Positions 24,107 through 35,815 of a DNA stretch of 64,000 nucleotides are shown one piece after another. The stretch's first letter is position 1. The number at the start of each line of letters is the position of its first letter. The stretch is from Apoda limacodes (taxonomy: Eukaryota > Arthropoda > Insecta > Lepidoptera > Limacodidae). The stretch lies in assembly GCA_946406115.1 (NCBI GenBank), contig OX291540.1, positions 7,126,563-7,190,562 on the forward strand. Reading direction: 5' to 3'. The position numbers and the translations under genes are program-made. The notes beneath the pieces were generated by a model. The model worked only from the letters and a program-made list of their open reading frames with translations, searched no databases and was not told the origin of the DNA.

Positions 24107-24125
24107 TTCGTGGACTGGCCTTGCC
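24107..24125 (-). repeat. Right terminal inverted repeat of the TTAA transposon
   Basis: TTCGTGGACTGGCCTTGCC followed by TTAA (24126-24129); exact reverse complement of the left end at 18665-18683. Confidence 0.93.
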
Positions 24126-24459
24126 TTAACAATTCTTCATTGAATTAAAATTAATATTTAAACTATTGTAAATATTAATTTTTCAATCTTTAGAGTTATT
24201 ACAGAGAAATATTATTAAAGTTATTTTCCTTTCTCAAGCTATGATGTTATTCTCCAATAATAAGGCAATTCCCGACACCAATGTGGTACAATGTTGAAAA
24301 GTCAATTTCAGTTATATTGCAGTTTGTTGATAGCAATGCGCGGCGTCTGCGGAGTTGGGAATTAGTTTTACTTATTACCTTTTAAACTTGGCTTATATTA
24401 TGCAACTGTATTGAGAATTATTAGTCTTGAATATAGGAATAAAGTATTTAATTAATTTA

Positions 24460-24890
24460 AAATCGAGTCGGATTCGCGCACGAAGGGTTCCGTACCTTTA
24501 TCTATAAAAACGGCAAAAAATCACGTTTTATGTATGGAAGCCCCCCTTAATTGTTTGTTTTGTTATAATTTAATTATTTATTTTTAAAGTGACTATATAA
24601 CTAAATATTCTTTGAATATTTTAAGCGTCTACCTGTTGACGTTATAAATATCGAGCAAAATCGAACAAAAAAACCGTTTGTTATAAGGGAGCCCTTAAAT
24701 ATTTATTTTATTCTGTTTTTTAGTATTTGTTGTTATAGCGGCAACAGAAATACATCTTCTGTAAAAATTTTAACTGTCTAACTGTCACGGTTCAGGAGAT
24801 ACAGCCTGGTGACAGACGGACGGACGGACAGCGAAGTGTAAGTAATTGAGTTCCGCTAATTACCCTTTGGGTATGAAACCCTAAAAACAA
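24460..24890 (+). repeat. GGGTTCCGTA-family repeat
   Basis: GAGTCGGATTCGCGCACGAA and GGGTTCCGTACC at the left, GACAGACGGACGGACGG and ATGAAACCCTAAAAAC at the right. It is similar in length and internal order to 22686-23130 and about as complete, with small deletions. Confidence 0.75.
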
Positions 24891-25005
24891 GACATCAAAA
24901 TAATAAACACATTAAATAAAAATAACATACTTAAGCACATAATCTATTTGATTTTTAACATACAGTTACATATTTTTTATTGAAAACGAATGAAAATCAA
25001 ACAAC

Positions 25006-25046
25006 GTCGGACTAGTTCAGTACTTGGATGAGTGACCGCTTAGCGG
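25006..25046 (+). repeat. 5S rRNA-like fragment, copy 1
   Basis: AGTACTTGGATGAGTGACCG resembles the core of animal 5S rRNA (GTTAGTACTTGGATGGGTGACCGC). Only the 3'-proximal third is present and T-runs follow. It is not a functional 5S gene; more likely part of a 5S-derived SINE or a captured fragment. Confidence 0.6.
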
Positions 25047-25202
25047 CGAATTTTTTGTTTTTAAATTACAAATAATAAAAACCAGCCAAGCGTGAAACGG
25101 GCCTAAGCCATCTACCATCTTAAATTACCGTTACAGCGCCATCTAGCTATTATTAAGAGAAGCAGTAACCTTTTGTTTGTTGTAAACGATATTTAAAGTT
25201 AA

Positions 25203-25250
25203 GCGGCGTTGGGCTTGTTAGTACTTGGATGGGTGTTCGCTTAGCGGAAC
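25203..25250 (+). repeat. 5S rRNA-like fragment, copy 2
   Basis: GGGCTTGTTAGTACTTGGAT then GGGTG matches 5S rRNA better than copy 1. Like copy 1 it continues TTCGCTTAGCGGAAC and a T-rich tail, so both derive from one dispersed unit about 198 bp apart. Confidence 0.65.
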
Positions 25251-25689
25251 ACTTTTTGTTTTTGATTGTGTTTATAAATTACGTAAATTTTGGTAGGTAC
25301 AGAACCCTCGGTGCGCGCTTGGCCGGATTTGTATTTACCTTTGGTTAAATATAAATCTGTAGACTTACAAAATAAACATAAGACACAGGTTTCATTTTTA
25401 AATTGGGTGAAACGATAAGCCATGCATTCCTTCAAAGCTGCAATCTGACAAACTTATAAAACAAAGATGTCTGATTTTAATTTTCCGGTTCGCACGAGCG
25501 TCAGGATGTCATTAATCAAGTCGTTTCATGCCTTTGTTATAGTCATAACTTTTGTCTTACTTCTTATTTACAATACTAGGTTAAGCCTGCGGTTTTACTT
25601 ATTGTTGTCCTTAAATTATTCTCTAAAGGTTAGACGCTCTCAGTTATATGTGCTAACTTTGTCTTACTCCGATAAAAAAGCCGAAGCCA

Positions 25690-26820
25690 CATAAGAGGAC
25701 ATATATTTAAGGATCTTCATAATGCAACCAACGCTACTACAACGTTGTTATGGGAAATTTTAACATCAATGTGGGATGGGAAACGAACGTGATGAATCTA
25801 GAATTGCTAGTTAACTTTCATGAAATAGTTTTTTTTGTAAAATAAGATTGATTTTATTATGACAGGTAGACGGCACATATTAAGAGATGTCTAAGTTATC
25901 AACAAATTCAATACCAGCAGTGATCATATATTTGTTAGAGTTAGAGACACTTAAAATATCAATTACGAGGCCAAAAGAAATCGTCTTATAAAGTCTATTC
26001 TTAGACCTGTACTATCCCAATCAACTATAGGGTCGGGCGGGTATTATTTATAACTCCAAAATAGATTAGACTTGCTACAAGTTGCACGTTGACAAGATAG
26101 CCAGATATTGGCTTGGTGAAGAAGGTGAAAGATATGGGACGCAAATTGTTTCCCCCGCAGGGCAGAAATAGAAAGTCCAAACTATCGCCTAAAACTCTGG
26201 ATCTCATAAGGAAGAGTTGAAAGATTCCACCTAGTACTTTGTCTGATGATATATCTCTAAATAGCCTAAAACACATGATGACTAGAGGCAACCTTCGAAG
26301 CTACAGCACATGCAAAATTGAATTAGCAATTGAAGAAAATTAAGGGTCAAAATCTTTGCACGTCAGTTTGCAAAGAGCCATTTGAAGAATCTCAAAACTG
26401 CAGACGGCAGAATTGTCACCTCTTAACCAGAAATCTCGGCAGAAGAGGAAAAATCTATGAAGAACTGTACTAATCAAATGCAGCAAGGCCTGCATCTCAT
26501 GGAAACGAAGATCCAAGAGCGAAACAAACGCGCCTCTTTACTGAAGTCCAGTGCTGGAAGAATTAGCCAAACTTTTTAAAGTCGTCCTCCTTTCGGAGGT
26601 GTGGTGCGGGGGCGTGAAAGGGTTTTTCTTTAAGAAGCGGGACAAAATTTTTCTGAACTAGCGGCCGATATCGCTTCTAAGTCATGAGTATAAGCTGTTC
26701 TCTAACATCATCACGAATCATTTCACTGGGAAATTAGACGAGTATATTCGTAGATTTAGAGATTCGAAAACATATAACTTGTAGCTACAAGTTCATGCAA
26801 TCCTTGCCTTGAAGATGAAT
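25690..26820 (+). mobile_element. Decayed RTE-like LINE
   Basis: Fragments in several frames with many stops: NVVMGNFNINVGWE near 25750 (endonuclease GDFN box, mutated), SHLKNLKTADGRIVTS near 26370-26430 (linker), VLEELAKLF near 26555, and RPISLLSHEYKLFSNIITNH near 26665-26725 (reverse transcriptase). The order and wording fit RTE-clade LINEs. The element is old and non-functional. Confidence 0.65.
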
Positions 26821-26821
26821 C

Positions 26822-27080
26822 CTACTAATATTATAAATGTGAAGTATGGCTGGATAACCTTTTGATACTTTATAACTCACCAACGCCTGAACGGATCTTT
26901 ATGAACATAAGCATATATATTCGTTACTACCCAGATTAAAATAAGATTTTTTATCCCGAAAAATACAAAAGTTTACGCGGGATGAACTATTACCGAGCTT
27001 AAACGAACTAAAGCAAACTTTATTAGTATAACGTATAATTATTGAGTTCTACGCCGATAATCAAACTAAGGGCGCTAGCA
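26822..27080 (+). repeat. Dispersed repeat starting TCCTACTAATATTATAAATG
   Basis: The start and the ACGCCTGAACGGATCTTTAT segment match a very common lepidopteran short repeat. A related 3' piece (CATCGAGATCGGTTCATCC, then AACAAACAAATACACACAG and TTATAATATAAGTA) lies at 54570-54660. Confidence 0.6.
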
Positions 27081-27164
27081 AAATATATTAATCCACATAA
27101 TTACCAAATTCTTGTAAAATTGGTCTCATAAAATTATTTTTGAGCTTGTATACATGTAACAAAG

Positions 27165-27440
27165 TCGGTGGTGGCCGATGGGTTTAAATTCCAATTCACG
27201 TCCCAAGTGATGAGGGTTCGAACCCCGGGGTCGGCGTGTACCAATGAGTCTTTCCTTAATTTCTATTGTACACTGATTTATTTATTGAAACCACTGGCTC
27301 TTCTGTGAAGAAAAATATGGTGCAGAAACCTGCAAACGTCAAGAAAAAAAAAAGGCGTATGTGTTGTCCACAATCCGCACTAGGCCCGCGTATGGACTAT
27401 CGCCCTCGCTTATGAGGGTATATAGGCCGTGCCCCAACAG
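27165..27440 (+). mobile_element. tRNA-derived SINE
   Basis: Head with B box GGTTCGAACCC, CGGCGTGTACCAATGAGTC, then TCAAGAAAAAAAAAAGG. A body, TCCACAATCCGCACTAGGCC and CGTGCCCCAACAGTGGG, follows. It is the most complete SINE copy in the window. Confidence 0.8.
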
Positions 27441-27449
27441 TGGGGAGTA

Positions 27450-28147
27450 TATGAAGGCTGGCGAGACTTGTAACTTTTGATAAACAGTGCAATGTACCAC
27501 GCCGGTTCCTATGCATGGAAGCAACAGTCACTGAGTGACCGGTAGAGTGCGAGTACACAATGGCTGTAGCTGTCTTCTAATAATTAGCTAGTAATAGAAA
27601 ATTAATAAAAATACTTTACTAGAAAAAATTGCATGAAATCTTCGCTTATGTAAAGCGGCCTTAAATTTAGGAAAAACCGCAATTCGCAGGTTGTACCGAA
27701 TAATTAATTAGCTAGGGTATAGGAGATTAACATTAAATACTTTGTATCTCACTTAAGAGTTTCCATAAGATTTGTAGTGAATGGCTAGTAAAAAAAAATG
27801 TTATACAAGTAGAATATATATACCTACCAACCTGCACGGCGTTCACAACGTGTATAAGAAAAGACAACAAATGCTGCAATAAAATAATAAACGTAACTTT
27901 TTCGCGGCTTTGTGACGAGACTTGTCTTGAAGCGTGATGAGGGTAGGTTGTTAAAGGTTTCATCAAGTTATTTCTCTATGTTCCAATGTTAACAATGAAT
28001 ATAAGGTTTAGGTACTATTTTTCGTATGTTTCAATTACTTTTTAGTGCTCCATTTCGAAATTGGATATAAAAAAACAACAAAATTTTGGAATCGCTAAAT
28101 TAACTAAAATACGAGTGTATGTGTAAATAGGGTGGATGCATCATTAA
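27450..28147. other. Intergenic DNA
   Basis: No gene was recognised; the minus-strand open frame at 27733-27966 lacks motifs. Confidence 0.4.
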
Positions 28148-28918
28148 AAAACCGGCCAAGTGCGTGTCGGGCCACGCGCTTTATAGGGTTCCGTAGTAGC
28201 CTCATAAACCAACATTTTAGAGGTTGTTTAAATATTGCCAAATACAACGGTTTCGCTGAGAGGGGGAGGGGGGGGGCACATAATGCCTAGGTACGTAGTA
28301 TAAACAGATTTGATCCGCTGCTGATATAAGACCCACGTTTAAACCTACTTATAATAAGCGAATCGATAGGGAGTTGAGTTAGGTACCCATGTAGGTACGT
28401 TACGAGTACGTACGTTTAAAATGTTTAAATAAATTCGAATTTAAAATTGCAAAATAAAAGTTCAACCTTTTAAAGAATAATTAACTGAAATTTTTTAATA
28501 AGGCCCAAGTTGTAGTAGTATTGAAATTGAAGTGTTTTAAATGAAAATCAAACCAAATCATTAAAAACTGAACTTTCAAAGCAAAAATTGCAAACTGTTC
28601 AAGGCGTTCTTCATCTTCAAAACATCCAAACAATATGCGCGCTTCTGAGCGCAGCTGCCTGTCACCCGCTCCATTCGATGGAATGGAAAGATTTATGGAA
28701 TTCCTATCTAATGATACCCCACACGATGGGGTAGACGATAAAAAAAATTACGTCCCCACTTCACGTTTTCAAAGGTTTTATTCTACCACTTTGTCGACTT
28801 GCCCTGCCAAATTGCAGCTTTCTCGTATCAGTAGTTTTTGAACTAAGCCGCGGACAGACAGACGGGCGGACATGGCGAAACTATAAGGGTTCCTTGTTGA
28901 CTACGGAACCCTAAAAAC
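28148..28918 (+). repeat. GGGTTCCGTA-type repeat with longer body
   Basis: Starts AACCGGCCAAGTGCGTGTCG and TAGGGTTCCGTAG; ends GACTACGGAACCCTAAAAAC. The 0.77-kb interior, including CCACACGATGGGGTAGACG, differs from the short copies. It explains the open frame at 28635-28841. Confidence 0.7.
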
Positions 28919-29039
28919 TGACATATACGAAGTTAAATTTGTATTTGATTGAGATATTGCAAGTGATAAACGGGTGGACAAGTAAGAATACTTCTGAAAT
29001 TTTTAACACATTACTAAGGACGTTTCTTGTTGTCGTTTC

Positions 29040-29290
29040 AGCCGGAAGGAGTCAACTGCTGAACGTAGGCCTCCCTCATATTTTTCCACAACGGCCAGTC
29101 TTAAGCCATCCCGGCCTATCGGCTTCCTTACTTACCCAACGGTTTTCGGTTCGACGAGCGATGTGACTTGCCACTTCATTTTTTGTTAGACATTACACAC
29201 AGCGCTATCTGGTGCCAAACTAAGCAAAGCTTATACTGCGGATACCAGACAACGGAAATAAATATAAATATTTGAGCAGTGCTGGGAGGT
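29040..29290 (+). repeat. Two adjoining short dispersed repeats
   Basis: GAACGTAGGCCTCCCTCATA (about 29040-29165) is a common lepidopteran repeat block. It is followed by CACACAGCGCTATCTGGTGC (29193 on), which recurs at 53500. Confidence 0.6.
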
Positions 29291-29639
29291 ATTTTGGACG
29301 AAAAGATGTTCCTTAATTTCCGGAACGTTGCCCAGCCGAGGCTTGATTAACGTTTTTCTCAAAGTTGGACTTACAACTACTCTCTTCAACAATTTCTATA
29401 ATAATGTTCTAAATAACAAGCGGTATAGGCGCAACATGGACATTAAATATAACCTTCGTTTTTCTATGCTCATTCTATGGCACTCATTCTTGGAAAACAC
29501 GAGGTCTCCAAGCTCGTGCCAATAACTTCCAGTGATTCTGCCATGAACACTGTGTCAATCAGAAACAGTAATCGTCTTTAACGTATATATATACTTCAGC
29601 ATTTACCTTTTACCTTAATAGAGTGAGATTTCCTTTTTG

Positions 29640-30300
29640 TAGCCCTTGGCGTTGTACCTTCGAAAATGACAGAACTAAAAAGCCTCTGAAGGACTTTAAG
29701 TGTATTTCAGACACTTTCAGCAGCTTCGGCGTGTTTCGTCATCCGCCGCCCTGTTGTTTTTCAGCTGTCTCAAGGCTATTCTATTTCAGATAGGCTGGCT
29801 CTGGGATATCTTCGATAAGTTGTGAAGTTAATTAGGCTCTAAAATCTAAACTTAAATGACTTTAGAAGTTCTCGAGCGCTTTCAATATTTCAGGCTCAGA
29901 CGCAAACAATATTGCAGTTTCAGTCTTAAGCTTCGTCAGTTGCTGTTGCCCAATATGCAGATCTGTGGATAAAACTTTCGAGCCTCTATTTTGCTTAACA
30001 GCCCCTTCAACCACGCGATATGTTAAAGCAGTGTATATAGCGTCGTATGGCTTTCGAGATTTGTCAATTGAGTCGAGTGTATTAGGACTTATTTGATGAA
30101 GACTGCAATTTCATCTTTTGCCGCACCTTTTTTTTGATATAATTAGATATATTAGGTATAATATTCAGAGTCTGATAAGAGAGTTTCGTGTTATATTTTT
30201 GCAGCGAGCTCTAAAGAACTTAGATTCAACGGCTTCGATAGTTTCTACAAGCCTGTCATTTAAATCATTCTCATGTTCGTATTGTATAACATTATATTAT
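29640..30300 (-). mobile_element. Decayed RTE-like LINE, minus strand
   Basis: Reading the minus strand: DLNDRLVETIEAVESKFF (about 30260-30210), then an open run from SPNTLDSIDKSRKPYDAIYT through STDLHIGQQQLTKLKTETAI to EILKALENF (30090-29875), and IALRQLKNNRAADDE (near 29780). EIxxALxQLKNNRAxGxDG is the start of RTE reverse transcriptases, and QLTKLKTE matches LKNLKTADGRI in the copy at 26370. Stops and shifts make it non-functional. Confidence 0.6.
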
Positions 30301-30654
30301 CGTATCTCATTACATATATTATCGGCTGAAATCAAAAAAGCTTTACAATATAAAACAATATAACGTGGAATACAAAAAGTCATTTCCTATAATCACGCGT
30401 GTAATCTGCCTCCCTCGATTCTCTTTTGATGAATAATGCATGTGCCTGCCTTTTCTCCAACCAACGCCTGCCATATAAATAGATGACCTTTACAATAATT
30501 CTTCACTTATATGATAGAATTCTACCTAAAATACGGAAAGTATCTCCATTTGTCATTTTTGAAACTAAAATGAACACTTTTAACATTTTACCGTCTAACA
30601 TAACATACCTAATTCTTCAAAAATGTTTTATAAATTTGTATTTTATACCAGCTC

Positions 30655-31490
30655 ATCTTCAATTCCTAAATTATATGTACGCTTTGTATAAATTGGTCTG
30701 GCTGCGAAAAAAGTATATTTTAGCTATTTCCATAGTTTAATGACATATGGTATCCTATTGTGGGGTAGCGCTGCTGATGTAAATACAATATTTTCGTTAC
30801 AAAAAAGGGCAATTCTTGCTATTTATAAATTAGGATCTAGGATATCTCTGAGGGATAGGTTTAGGAAAGTAAAAATTTTAACTTTAGTGTCGCAGTACAT
30901 ATATGAAAATCTTTTATATGTACATAAAAATATCAATAGTTTCAGCAAGAAAAGTGACGTTAACAAAGTAAATACTAGAAGTAAAAATAAGCTGTTGGTG
31001 CATGATACACGTCTACACAAAATAAGTAACTCTTTTATGGGGCAATGTATACACTTTTACAACAAAGTTCCCAATAAAATTCAAAATCTATCAATAAGTA
31101 AATTTAAATCTTTTATCAAGCAGGTACTTTGTAAAAAGGCATACTACAATATTTCAGACTATGTAAATGATAAAAATCCTTGGGACTGATGATGCTCAAT
31201 TACAGGATGCATAGGTAAACCAAATTAAAATGGAAAAAACATAAAATTGTACGACTAAATTTTTTTTATTTAAAACATTAATTGTATTTTTAGTTTATTT
31301 GTATTATTGATAGTGTTTTTAAAAGAGTAACTATCGAGTTTTTTGCCGGATTCTTCTCGGTAGAAATCAACAACATTGTGAACCGGCGGGAAGGTGGGAG
31401 GGTTGAAAAAATAATATTTTATAACTTTGACGATTCAAAAGTGATTGTAAAATCCTTATTTGAATAAACCATTTTGACTTTGGTCACTAA
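30655..31490 (+). mobile_element. LINE C-terminus with 3' UTR
   Basis: Open frame to the TGA at 31187-31189 (149 codons from 30740; in-frame YFSYFHSL just upstream) encodes the end of a non-LTR retrotransposon polyprotein: MTYGILLWGSAADVNTIFSL, QKRAILAIYKL, VSQYIYENLLYV, NTRSKNKLLV, RLHKISNSFMGQCIHFYNKV and a PWD end. A frameshift near 30705 separates earlier sequence (YALYKLVWLRKK). The 3' UTR has CTATCGAGTTTTTTGCCGGA and CGATTCAAAAGTGATTGTAA, then AATAAA. The copy is 5' truncated with a well-preserved C-terminus. The clade (jockey/CR1 group) is inferred. Confidence 0.8.
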
Positions 31491-31574
31491 ATCACGACAT
31501 ACGCTTATTTGAATATAGTAGGGTAAGGTTTGTGTTCCAAAGGCCCCTGATATTTCAAAAAAAAAAAACTTTTT

Positions 31575-31990
31575 ACCATTGCCACTCGAAAAAAGGGCAT
31601 TTTATTCTTCGATAACAGTGAATAAAAATCACTTTTACTCACTGAGTGAATAAAAACATTTTGAATTTTAAACAATATTGTTGAATGTTTTAATTATTAT
31701 TGTGGTTGTTTCTGTCTCTTATCACCCGGTAATGATAACTGAATATAAACTAAAATGTAATAATAGTACTTTTTATTTTCTTACAGTCATTCAGTGGAAA
31801 TTAGAGTATACAACACGTGAAAGAAAAATTCATCTCGGTCCTTAGTAACCCTCGGTCCGCTCAGGATTCTACTCTAGAATCCTTGCTGCTCTCGGAATCC
31901 TACTTTTTCCCGCGAATTAAATTCCCTTGTTTTCAATTGTTGTATAATCTACAACTGTTATTGCATGTTACAGAAACTAAGCACATACAT
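31575..31990 (+). repeat. Approximately 400-bp dispersed repeat, copy 1
   Basis: Shares blocks in order with 37568-37965: TTTTTACCATTGCCACT, AAAGGGCATTTTATT, GAGTGAATAAAAACATTTT, TCTTATCACCCGGTAAT, CATCTCGGTCCTTA and CGCTCAGGATTCTACTCT. No protein is encoded. The limits are approximate. Confidence 0.75.
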
Positions 31991-34412
31991 TCGCAACAAT
32001 TGCACAAAAACTATCATAATTGGTCGAAATATGTTTTTTAAATGTTTGCATAGATACCCTATTCTTTCAAAGTTCTAGGTAAATACTTATTATAAGAAAT
32101 CCTTTTGAGGGCGGATGTGCCAAAAATCACTTTTACTTTAGCAGGGATTTTTCTAATACTGCTGATGTATTTTCTTAAAAAAAACATAAATATAGAGTAT
32201 ATTATATACTGAAGGTCGTGACATAGCCCTAAACATGATTCTGTATAGATTTTTTTTGAAAAGTGCTCTATAAAGTTACTTTAGCAGGCTTTACTTAAAA
32301 CCGACTAAATCAAATAAACACAAAATTATAGAAAAACGTAGTTTAGTCATCAGTCGAGGTCGTGACAGAGAGATATTTTTAAAAACTTTTGCTATCTACT
32401 ACTACTATTTTTCGATAATTTTGCATTCTCTTGGAAATAGAAACTGTACTCGACCCTTTCTTGTGCGCTTGATTCTGTATTTATTTATCTTGCTTCCTCA
32501 GTCATGCATTAACACTCTTTACATGTTATGGCCGGTTCGAAATTGAGGCAATGTATCAAATTAATAAATAAAATTTGGCAAAGATAATATTGTGTGGCGG
32601 TGCGCAAGCCTGAATCGCACTTAACTTCTTTTTGTTTTGACGTATTTAATTATCTATTCTGTATTCGCACTTTATTACGTATATATCAGTCTGTCTGTAA
32701 TAATACTAATATAACAAACCATAATATATCTGAAAACTATTTTATTAACATTCTAAATTTATTTAGCTAGTTAAGTTGAAACTTGGCCCGCTCAAATCGC
32801 TGTCTCTAATCCGTCTAGTGAGATAAATAAGAAAGCGCTGCATAGGGCTTTACCTAAACAGTCAATTTTAAATTTATCTAGCATGTATGTAAATAATCCT
32901 CGTGCATCAATAATTAACTTAAGTTTTCTCTAGGTGCCAAAACGTCTCTCAAACAAAAGGCTACATTTTTCAAGTAAAATTGTATCAGGAATATAATGTA
33001 TCAATTAAAAATACTGCATTGACAGTTAACAAATACATCAAACTATAATAATAAAACGGACAGATAATACTTTATTCTACCATTTAGCAACGGCATCAAA
33101 AACAGGATTATTCTAAAAAAAAAAATGTTAATCATTCGATATGTTTACCTACAAAATCTAAAAGCGTGGAGTCTGCCTGTAAAATAAATACGTTAAACCA
33201 ATTAAAAAAGTGTTCAAATAGATATTTTATAAATGTAAATAAAATCTCATAAATTTTACCGTTTCAATAACAAAATATCCTTTCAATTCAATTCACAGCG
33301 TCTCTCGTCCAATTTCTAAACTATCGATGCAAAAGATCTAAGATATATCGTAAAATGTAACTCTTAGTTTGAATTTCTGTGCAAGATATAAAATGTAATG
33401 GACAGATATAAAATAAATAAACAAAAATTCATCTCTAAGAAATTACTTTTTGAAAACCTTTTTTTCTTATTAAATGATCAAATTAAGTATGATTTACGTT
33501 TAAATACCTGCAGTTTGAAGTTATTACGAAACATTAAACATGTACATACGTATGTTTGACACGCAATTGAAATGTTTTTATTTTTTGTAGTTTCTTTTTT
33601 CTCTGATGACCTGGTTTTAGCTTATTATCCAAAACTAAAGAAAGAAAACTGTCGAAAGTAGTACACTAAAAGAAAAGAAATAAAACAACAACACGAATTG
33701 TTTTCATTGAACGTTTCTTTTGGCAATAGATTGGATGAGGTATTGCGAAGAGCATAGAATTTCCCCAAGGAGAAACGGAAACACCGTTCCTCAAATTTTG
33801 CTTTATATGGTAAATGACAGGTTTTGATTGCATGCAATATGCTTTTTTTCATTGCGTATGAGACGATGTACTTTTATAAGACTATTTAAATTGATAATAT
33901 TTTTTCTTTTATGTCACAAACAACCTTATGAATATTGAATGATAATAAAATGCAAATTGCAATCTCTTTGTTTTTATTTGTTAAGTTTATTAAACAAACA
34001 ATAATTAATTTTGCAGAAACAAGTGTATTTTTAACCTTTTTGACGTTTCTTGCTATATTAGTCTGTTAATGAAATCGTTCTTCAATTTTCTTTTATAGAC
34101 GGAAAGGTCTGAAATAAATATACAAGTGTGATCATCAGGATTGAAAATAATTATACTAAGGCGCATTGATTTATTTAATCATTTTTTCTATTGTTTATCT
34201 TTATGCCGTTTAATATAGTTATTACCATTATTAGTTATAATGTTATTACAATAAGTCTTTCTTTAGGTATTAAAAAAACACTTGATAATTATAAATCATT
34301 CTTTTAATTAAGTGAATAGCGTATACACAATGATACCTTCCATACAAAACTTAAAGTTAAAAGCCCACGTTAAAGGTAGCATAGGACCTGGACCATTACA
34401 TATATAGACAAA

Positions 34413-34427
34413 CATATATATATATAT

Positions 34428-34460
<33 letters not shown>
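34413..34460. repeat. (TA)n microsatellite
   Basis: Alternating TA broken twice by TG. Confidence 0.85.
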
Positions 34461-35603
34461 ACTTATACACTCTGAGTTATATGTAAGTGTATATGTTTAA
34501 AGATTCCTTAGTTTTGAGACATATTTATTCATCTACCTTACCTCCTTATTCTTTTTCTTGCCTTCTTGCTTTGCAAATCATAGAGGGCATGATTTTCCAA
34601 GCCATTGAAACTAAGTATAATATTTAAATACCATATTTTATAGTAAATGTGTAGGTGGTCTATATTATACAAAGTCCTACAAATCTTAATTATTATAACA
34701 AATGCTTTTAAAAAAATGAGAAACATGCTAACGAGATAAAATCTTCAAAGGAAACAAAGACCCTAATGATATTGCGTAGTTAAACTTAATTAGCGGAAAA
34801 AGTGGCAAGTATGATTTGTATTTTCCAATTCGTGTTCCGTATAGTGATTGTTTTCCTTTTAACTAAGTATTCTATACAAGCTGGTGCGACTGTTACTCTC
34901 ACGGTATAACTTTTTTCATACCCTTCAAACACACGCCCATCGGCTATTTGGCGATTTTTTATTACACACAACCACACACACTATAATTTACTGACTAGCC
35001 TAGCTTGGCTGACTATTTATTTTAACAAATTACAATGTAACAAACGAACTACTCAGTTCAAATCTACTCCTAAGTAAACTACTCGCCACGGATCTTTGTG
35101 ACTATGCTATTAGTATCTGCCTCGTACGAAAATAGTAGATATAAGTCATAACTGTTTTCAGATAGAAGAGAAAGAATAAATAATTTTTTTTACCCGTTGT
35201 TTTAACTAAAAATCAAATAAACGTTTAATCTTAATAATATTAAAAGGCTAGTTTTTAACTGTAAATCAAAAAATCAAATCTTCCTTTTTTATACAAAAAG
35301 AAACCCATTCCTAATTCATAATACATTGCGAAGCAAAATAGTTACTTCAAAATATAATTATTTCGTGAGCTCGTGACGAATCTCTATTAATTGAAAAGCA
35401 GACATTTTTATAAACGCATATCTAAAAATAACTAGGTAGCTCACAATAAACTTTGTTATTAAATTCTGTTAAATACTATTATTCTATTTTTAACGCAAAA
35501 GGCAATTTATTTAAGTGAAATACCATTTTATCTTGACATAATAATCTAATTATTCGCTACCACTGAGTAAGATCTAAGAAACCAAAACTGATATATTACA
35601 AAA

Positions 35604-35815
35604 CTAGCTTTTGCCCACGGTTTCATCCGCCCTAAATTCGGTTATTGTTGTATATTGTCAACGGCAACTCCGTAATTATAGAAAAAAAAACTGACTCACA
35701 CTTGACGTTTTCAAGTAGCCTATGTCTTTCCCCGGGACTTACACTATCTTCATGCCAAATTTCATCTTAATCAGTACAGTGGTTTAAGCGTGAAAGGTGC
35801 GCATTAGAGGAAAAA
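35604..35815 (+). repeat. Dispersed repeat starting ACTAGCTTTTGCCCACGG
   Basis: Related pieces are at 58790-58865 (CTAGCTTTTGCCTACGG) and 59455-59575 (TAAAAAGTAGCCTATGTC). It belongs to a very common lepidopteran short repeat type. Confidence 0.65.

Larger units (their letters stand above)
18661..24129 (-). mobile_element. TTAA-flanked DNA transposon carrying a transposase-YqaJ gene
   Basis: Both ends carry a perfect 19-bp inverted repeat, GGCAAGGCCAGTCCACGAA (18665-18683 and, inverted, 24107-24125). Each is preceded or followed by TTAA (18661-18664, 24126-24129), so the element is 5,461 bp with a TTAA target-site duplication. TTAA duplications are known for piggyBac and Kolobok superfamilies; the transposase here is Mutator-like, not piggyBac. 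One gene on the minus strand (19460-23576) fills most of it. Later insertions sit inside: a jockey-like tail (19157-19450) downstream of the gene, and another jockey-like tail plus a GGGTTCCGTA repeat (22545-23130) in an intron. The intact repeats and largely open gene suggest fairly recent activity. Confidence 0.88.

Noticed and set aside
18661..24129. piggyBac assignment on the basis of TTAA
   Set aside because: The transposase motifs are Mutator-like and none of the piggyBac blocks are seen; the TTAA duplication alone is not enough.
25006..25250. 5S rRNA genes
   Set aside because: Only about 40 bases of each resemble 5S; the 5' two thirds are missing.
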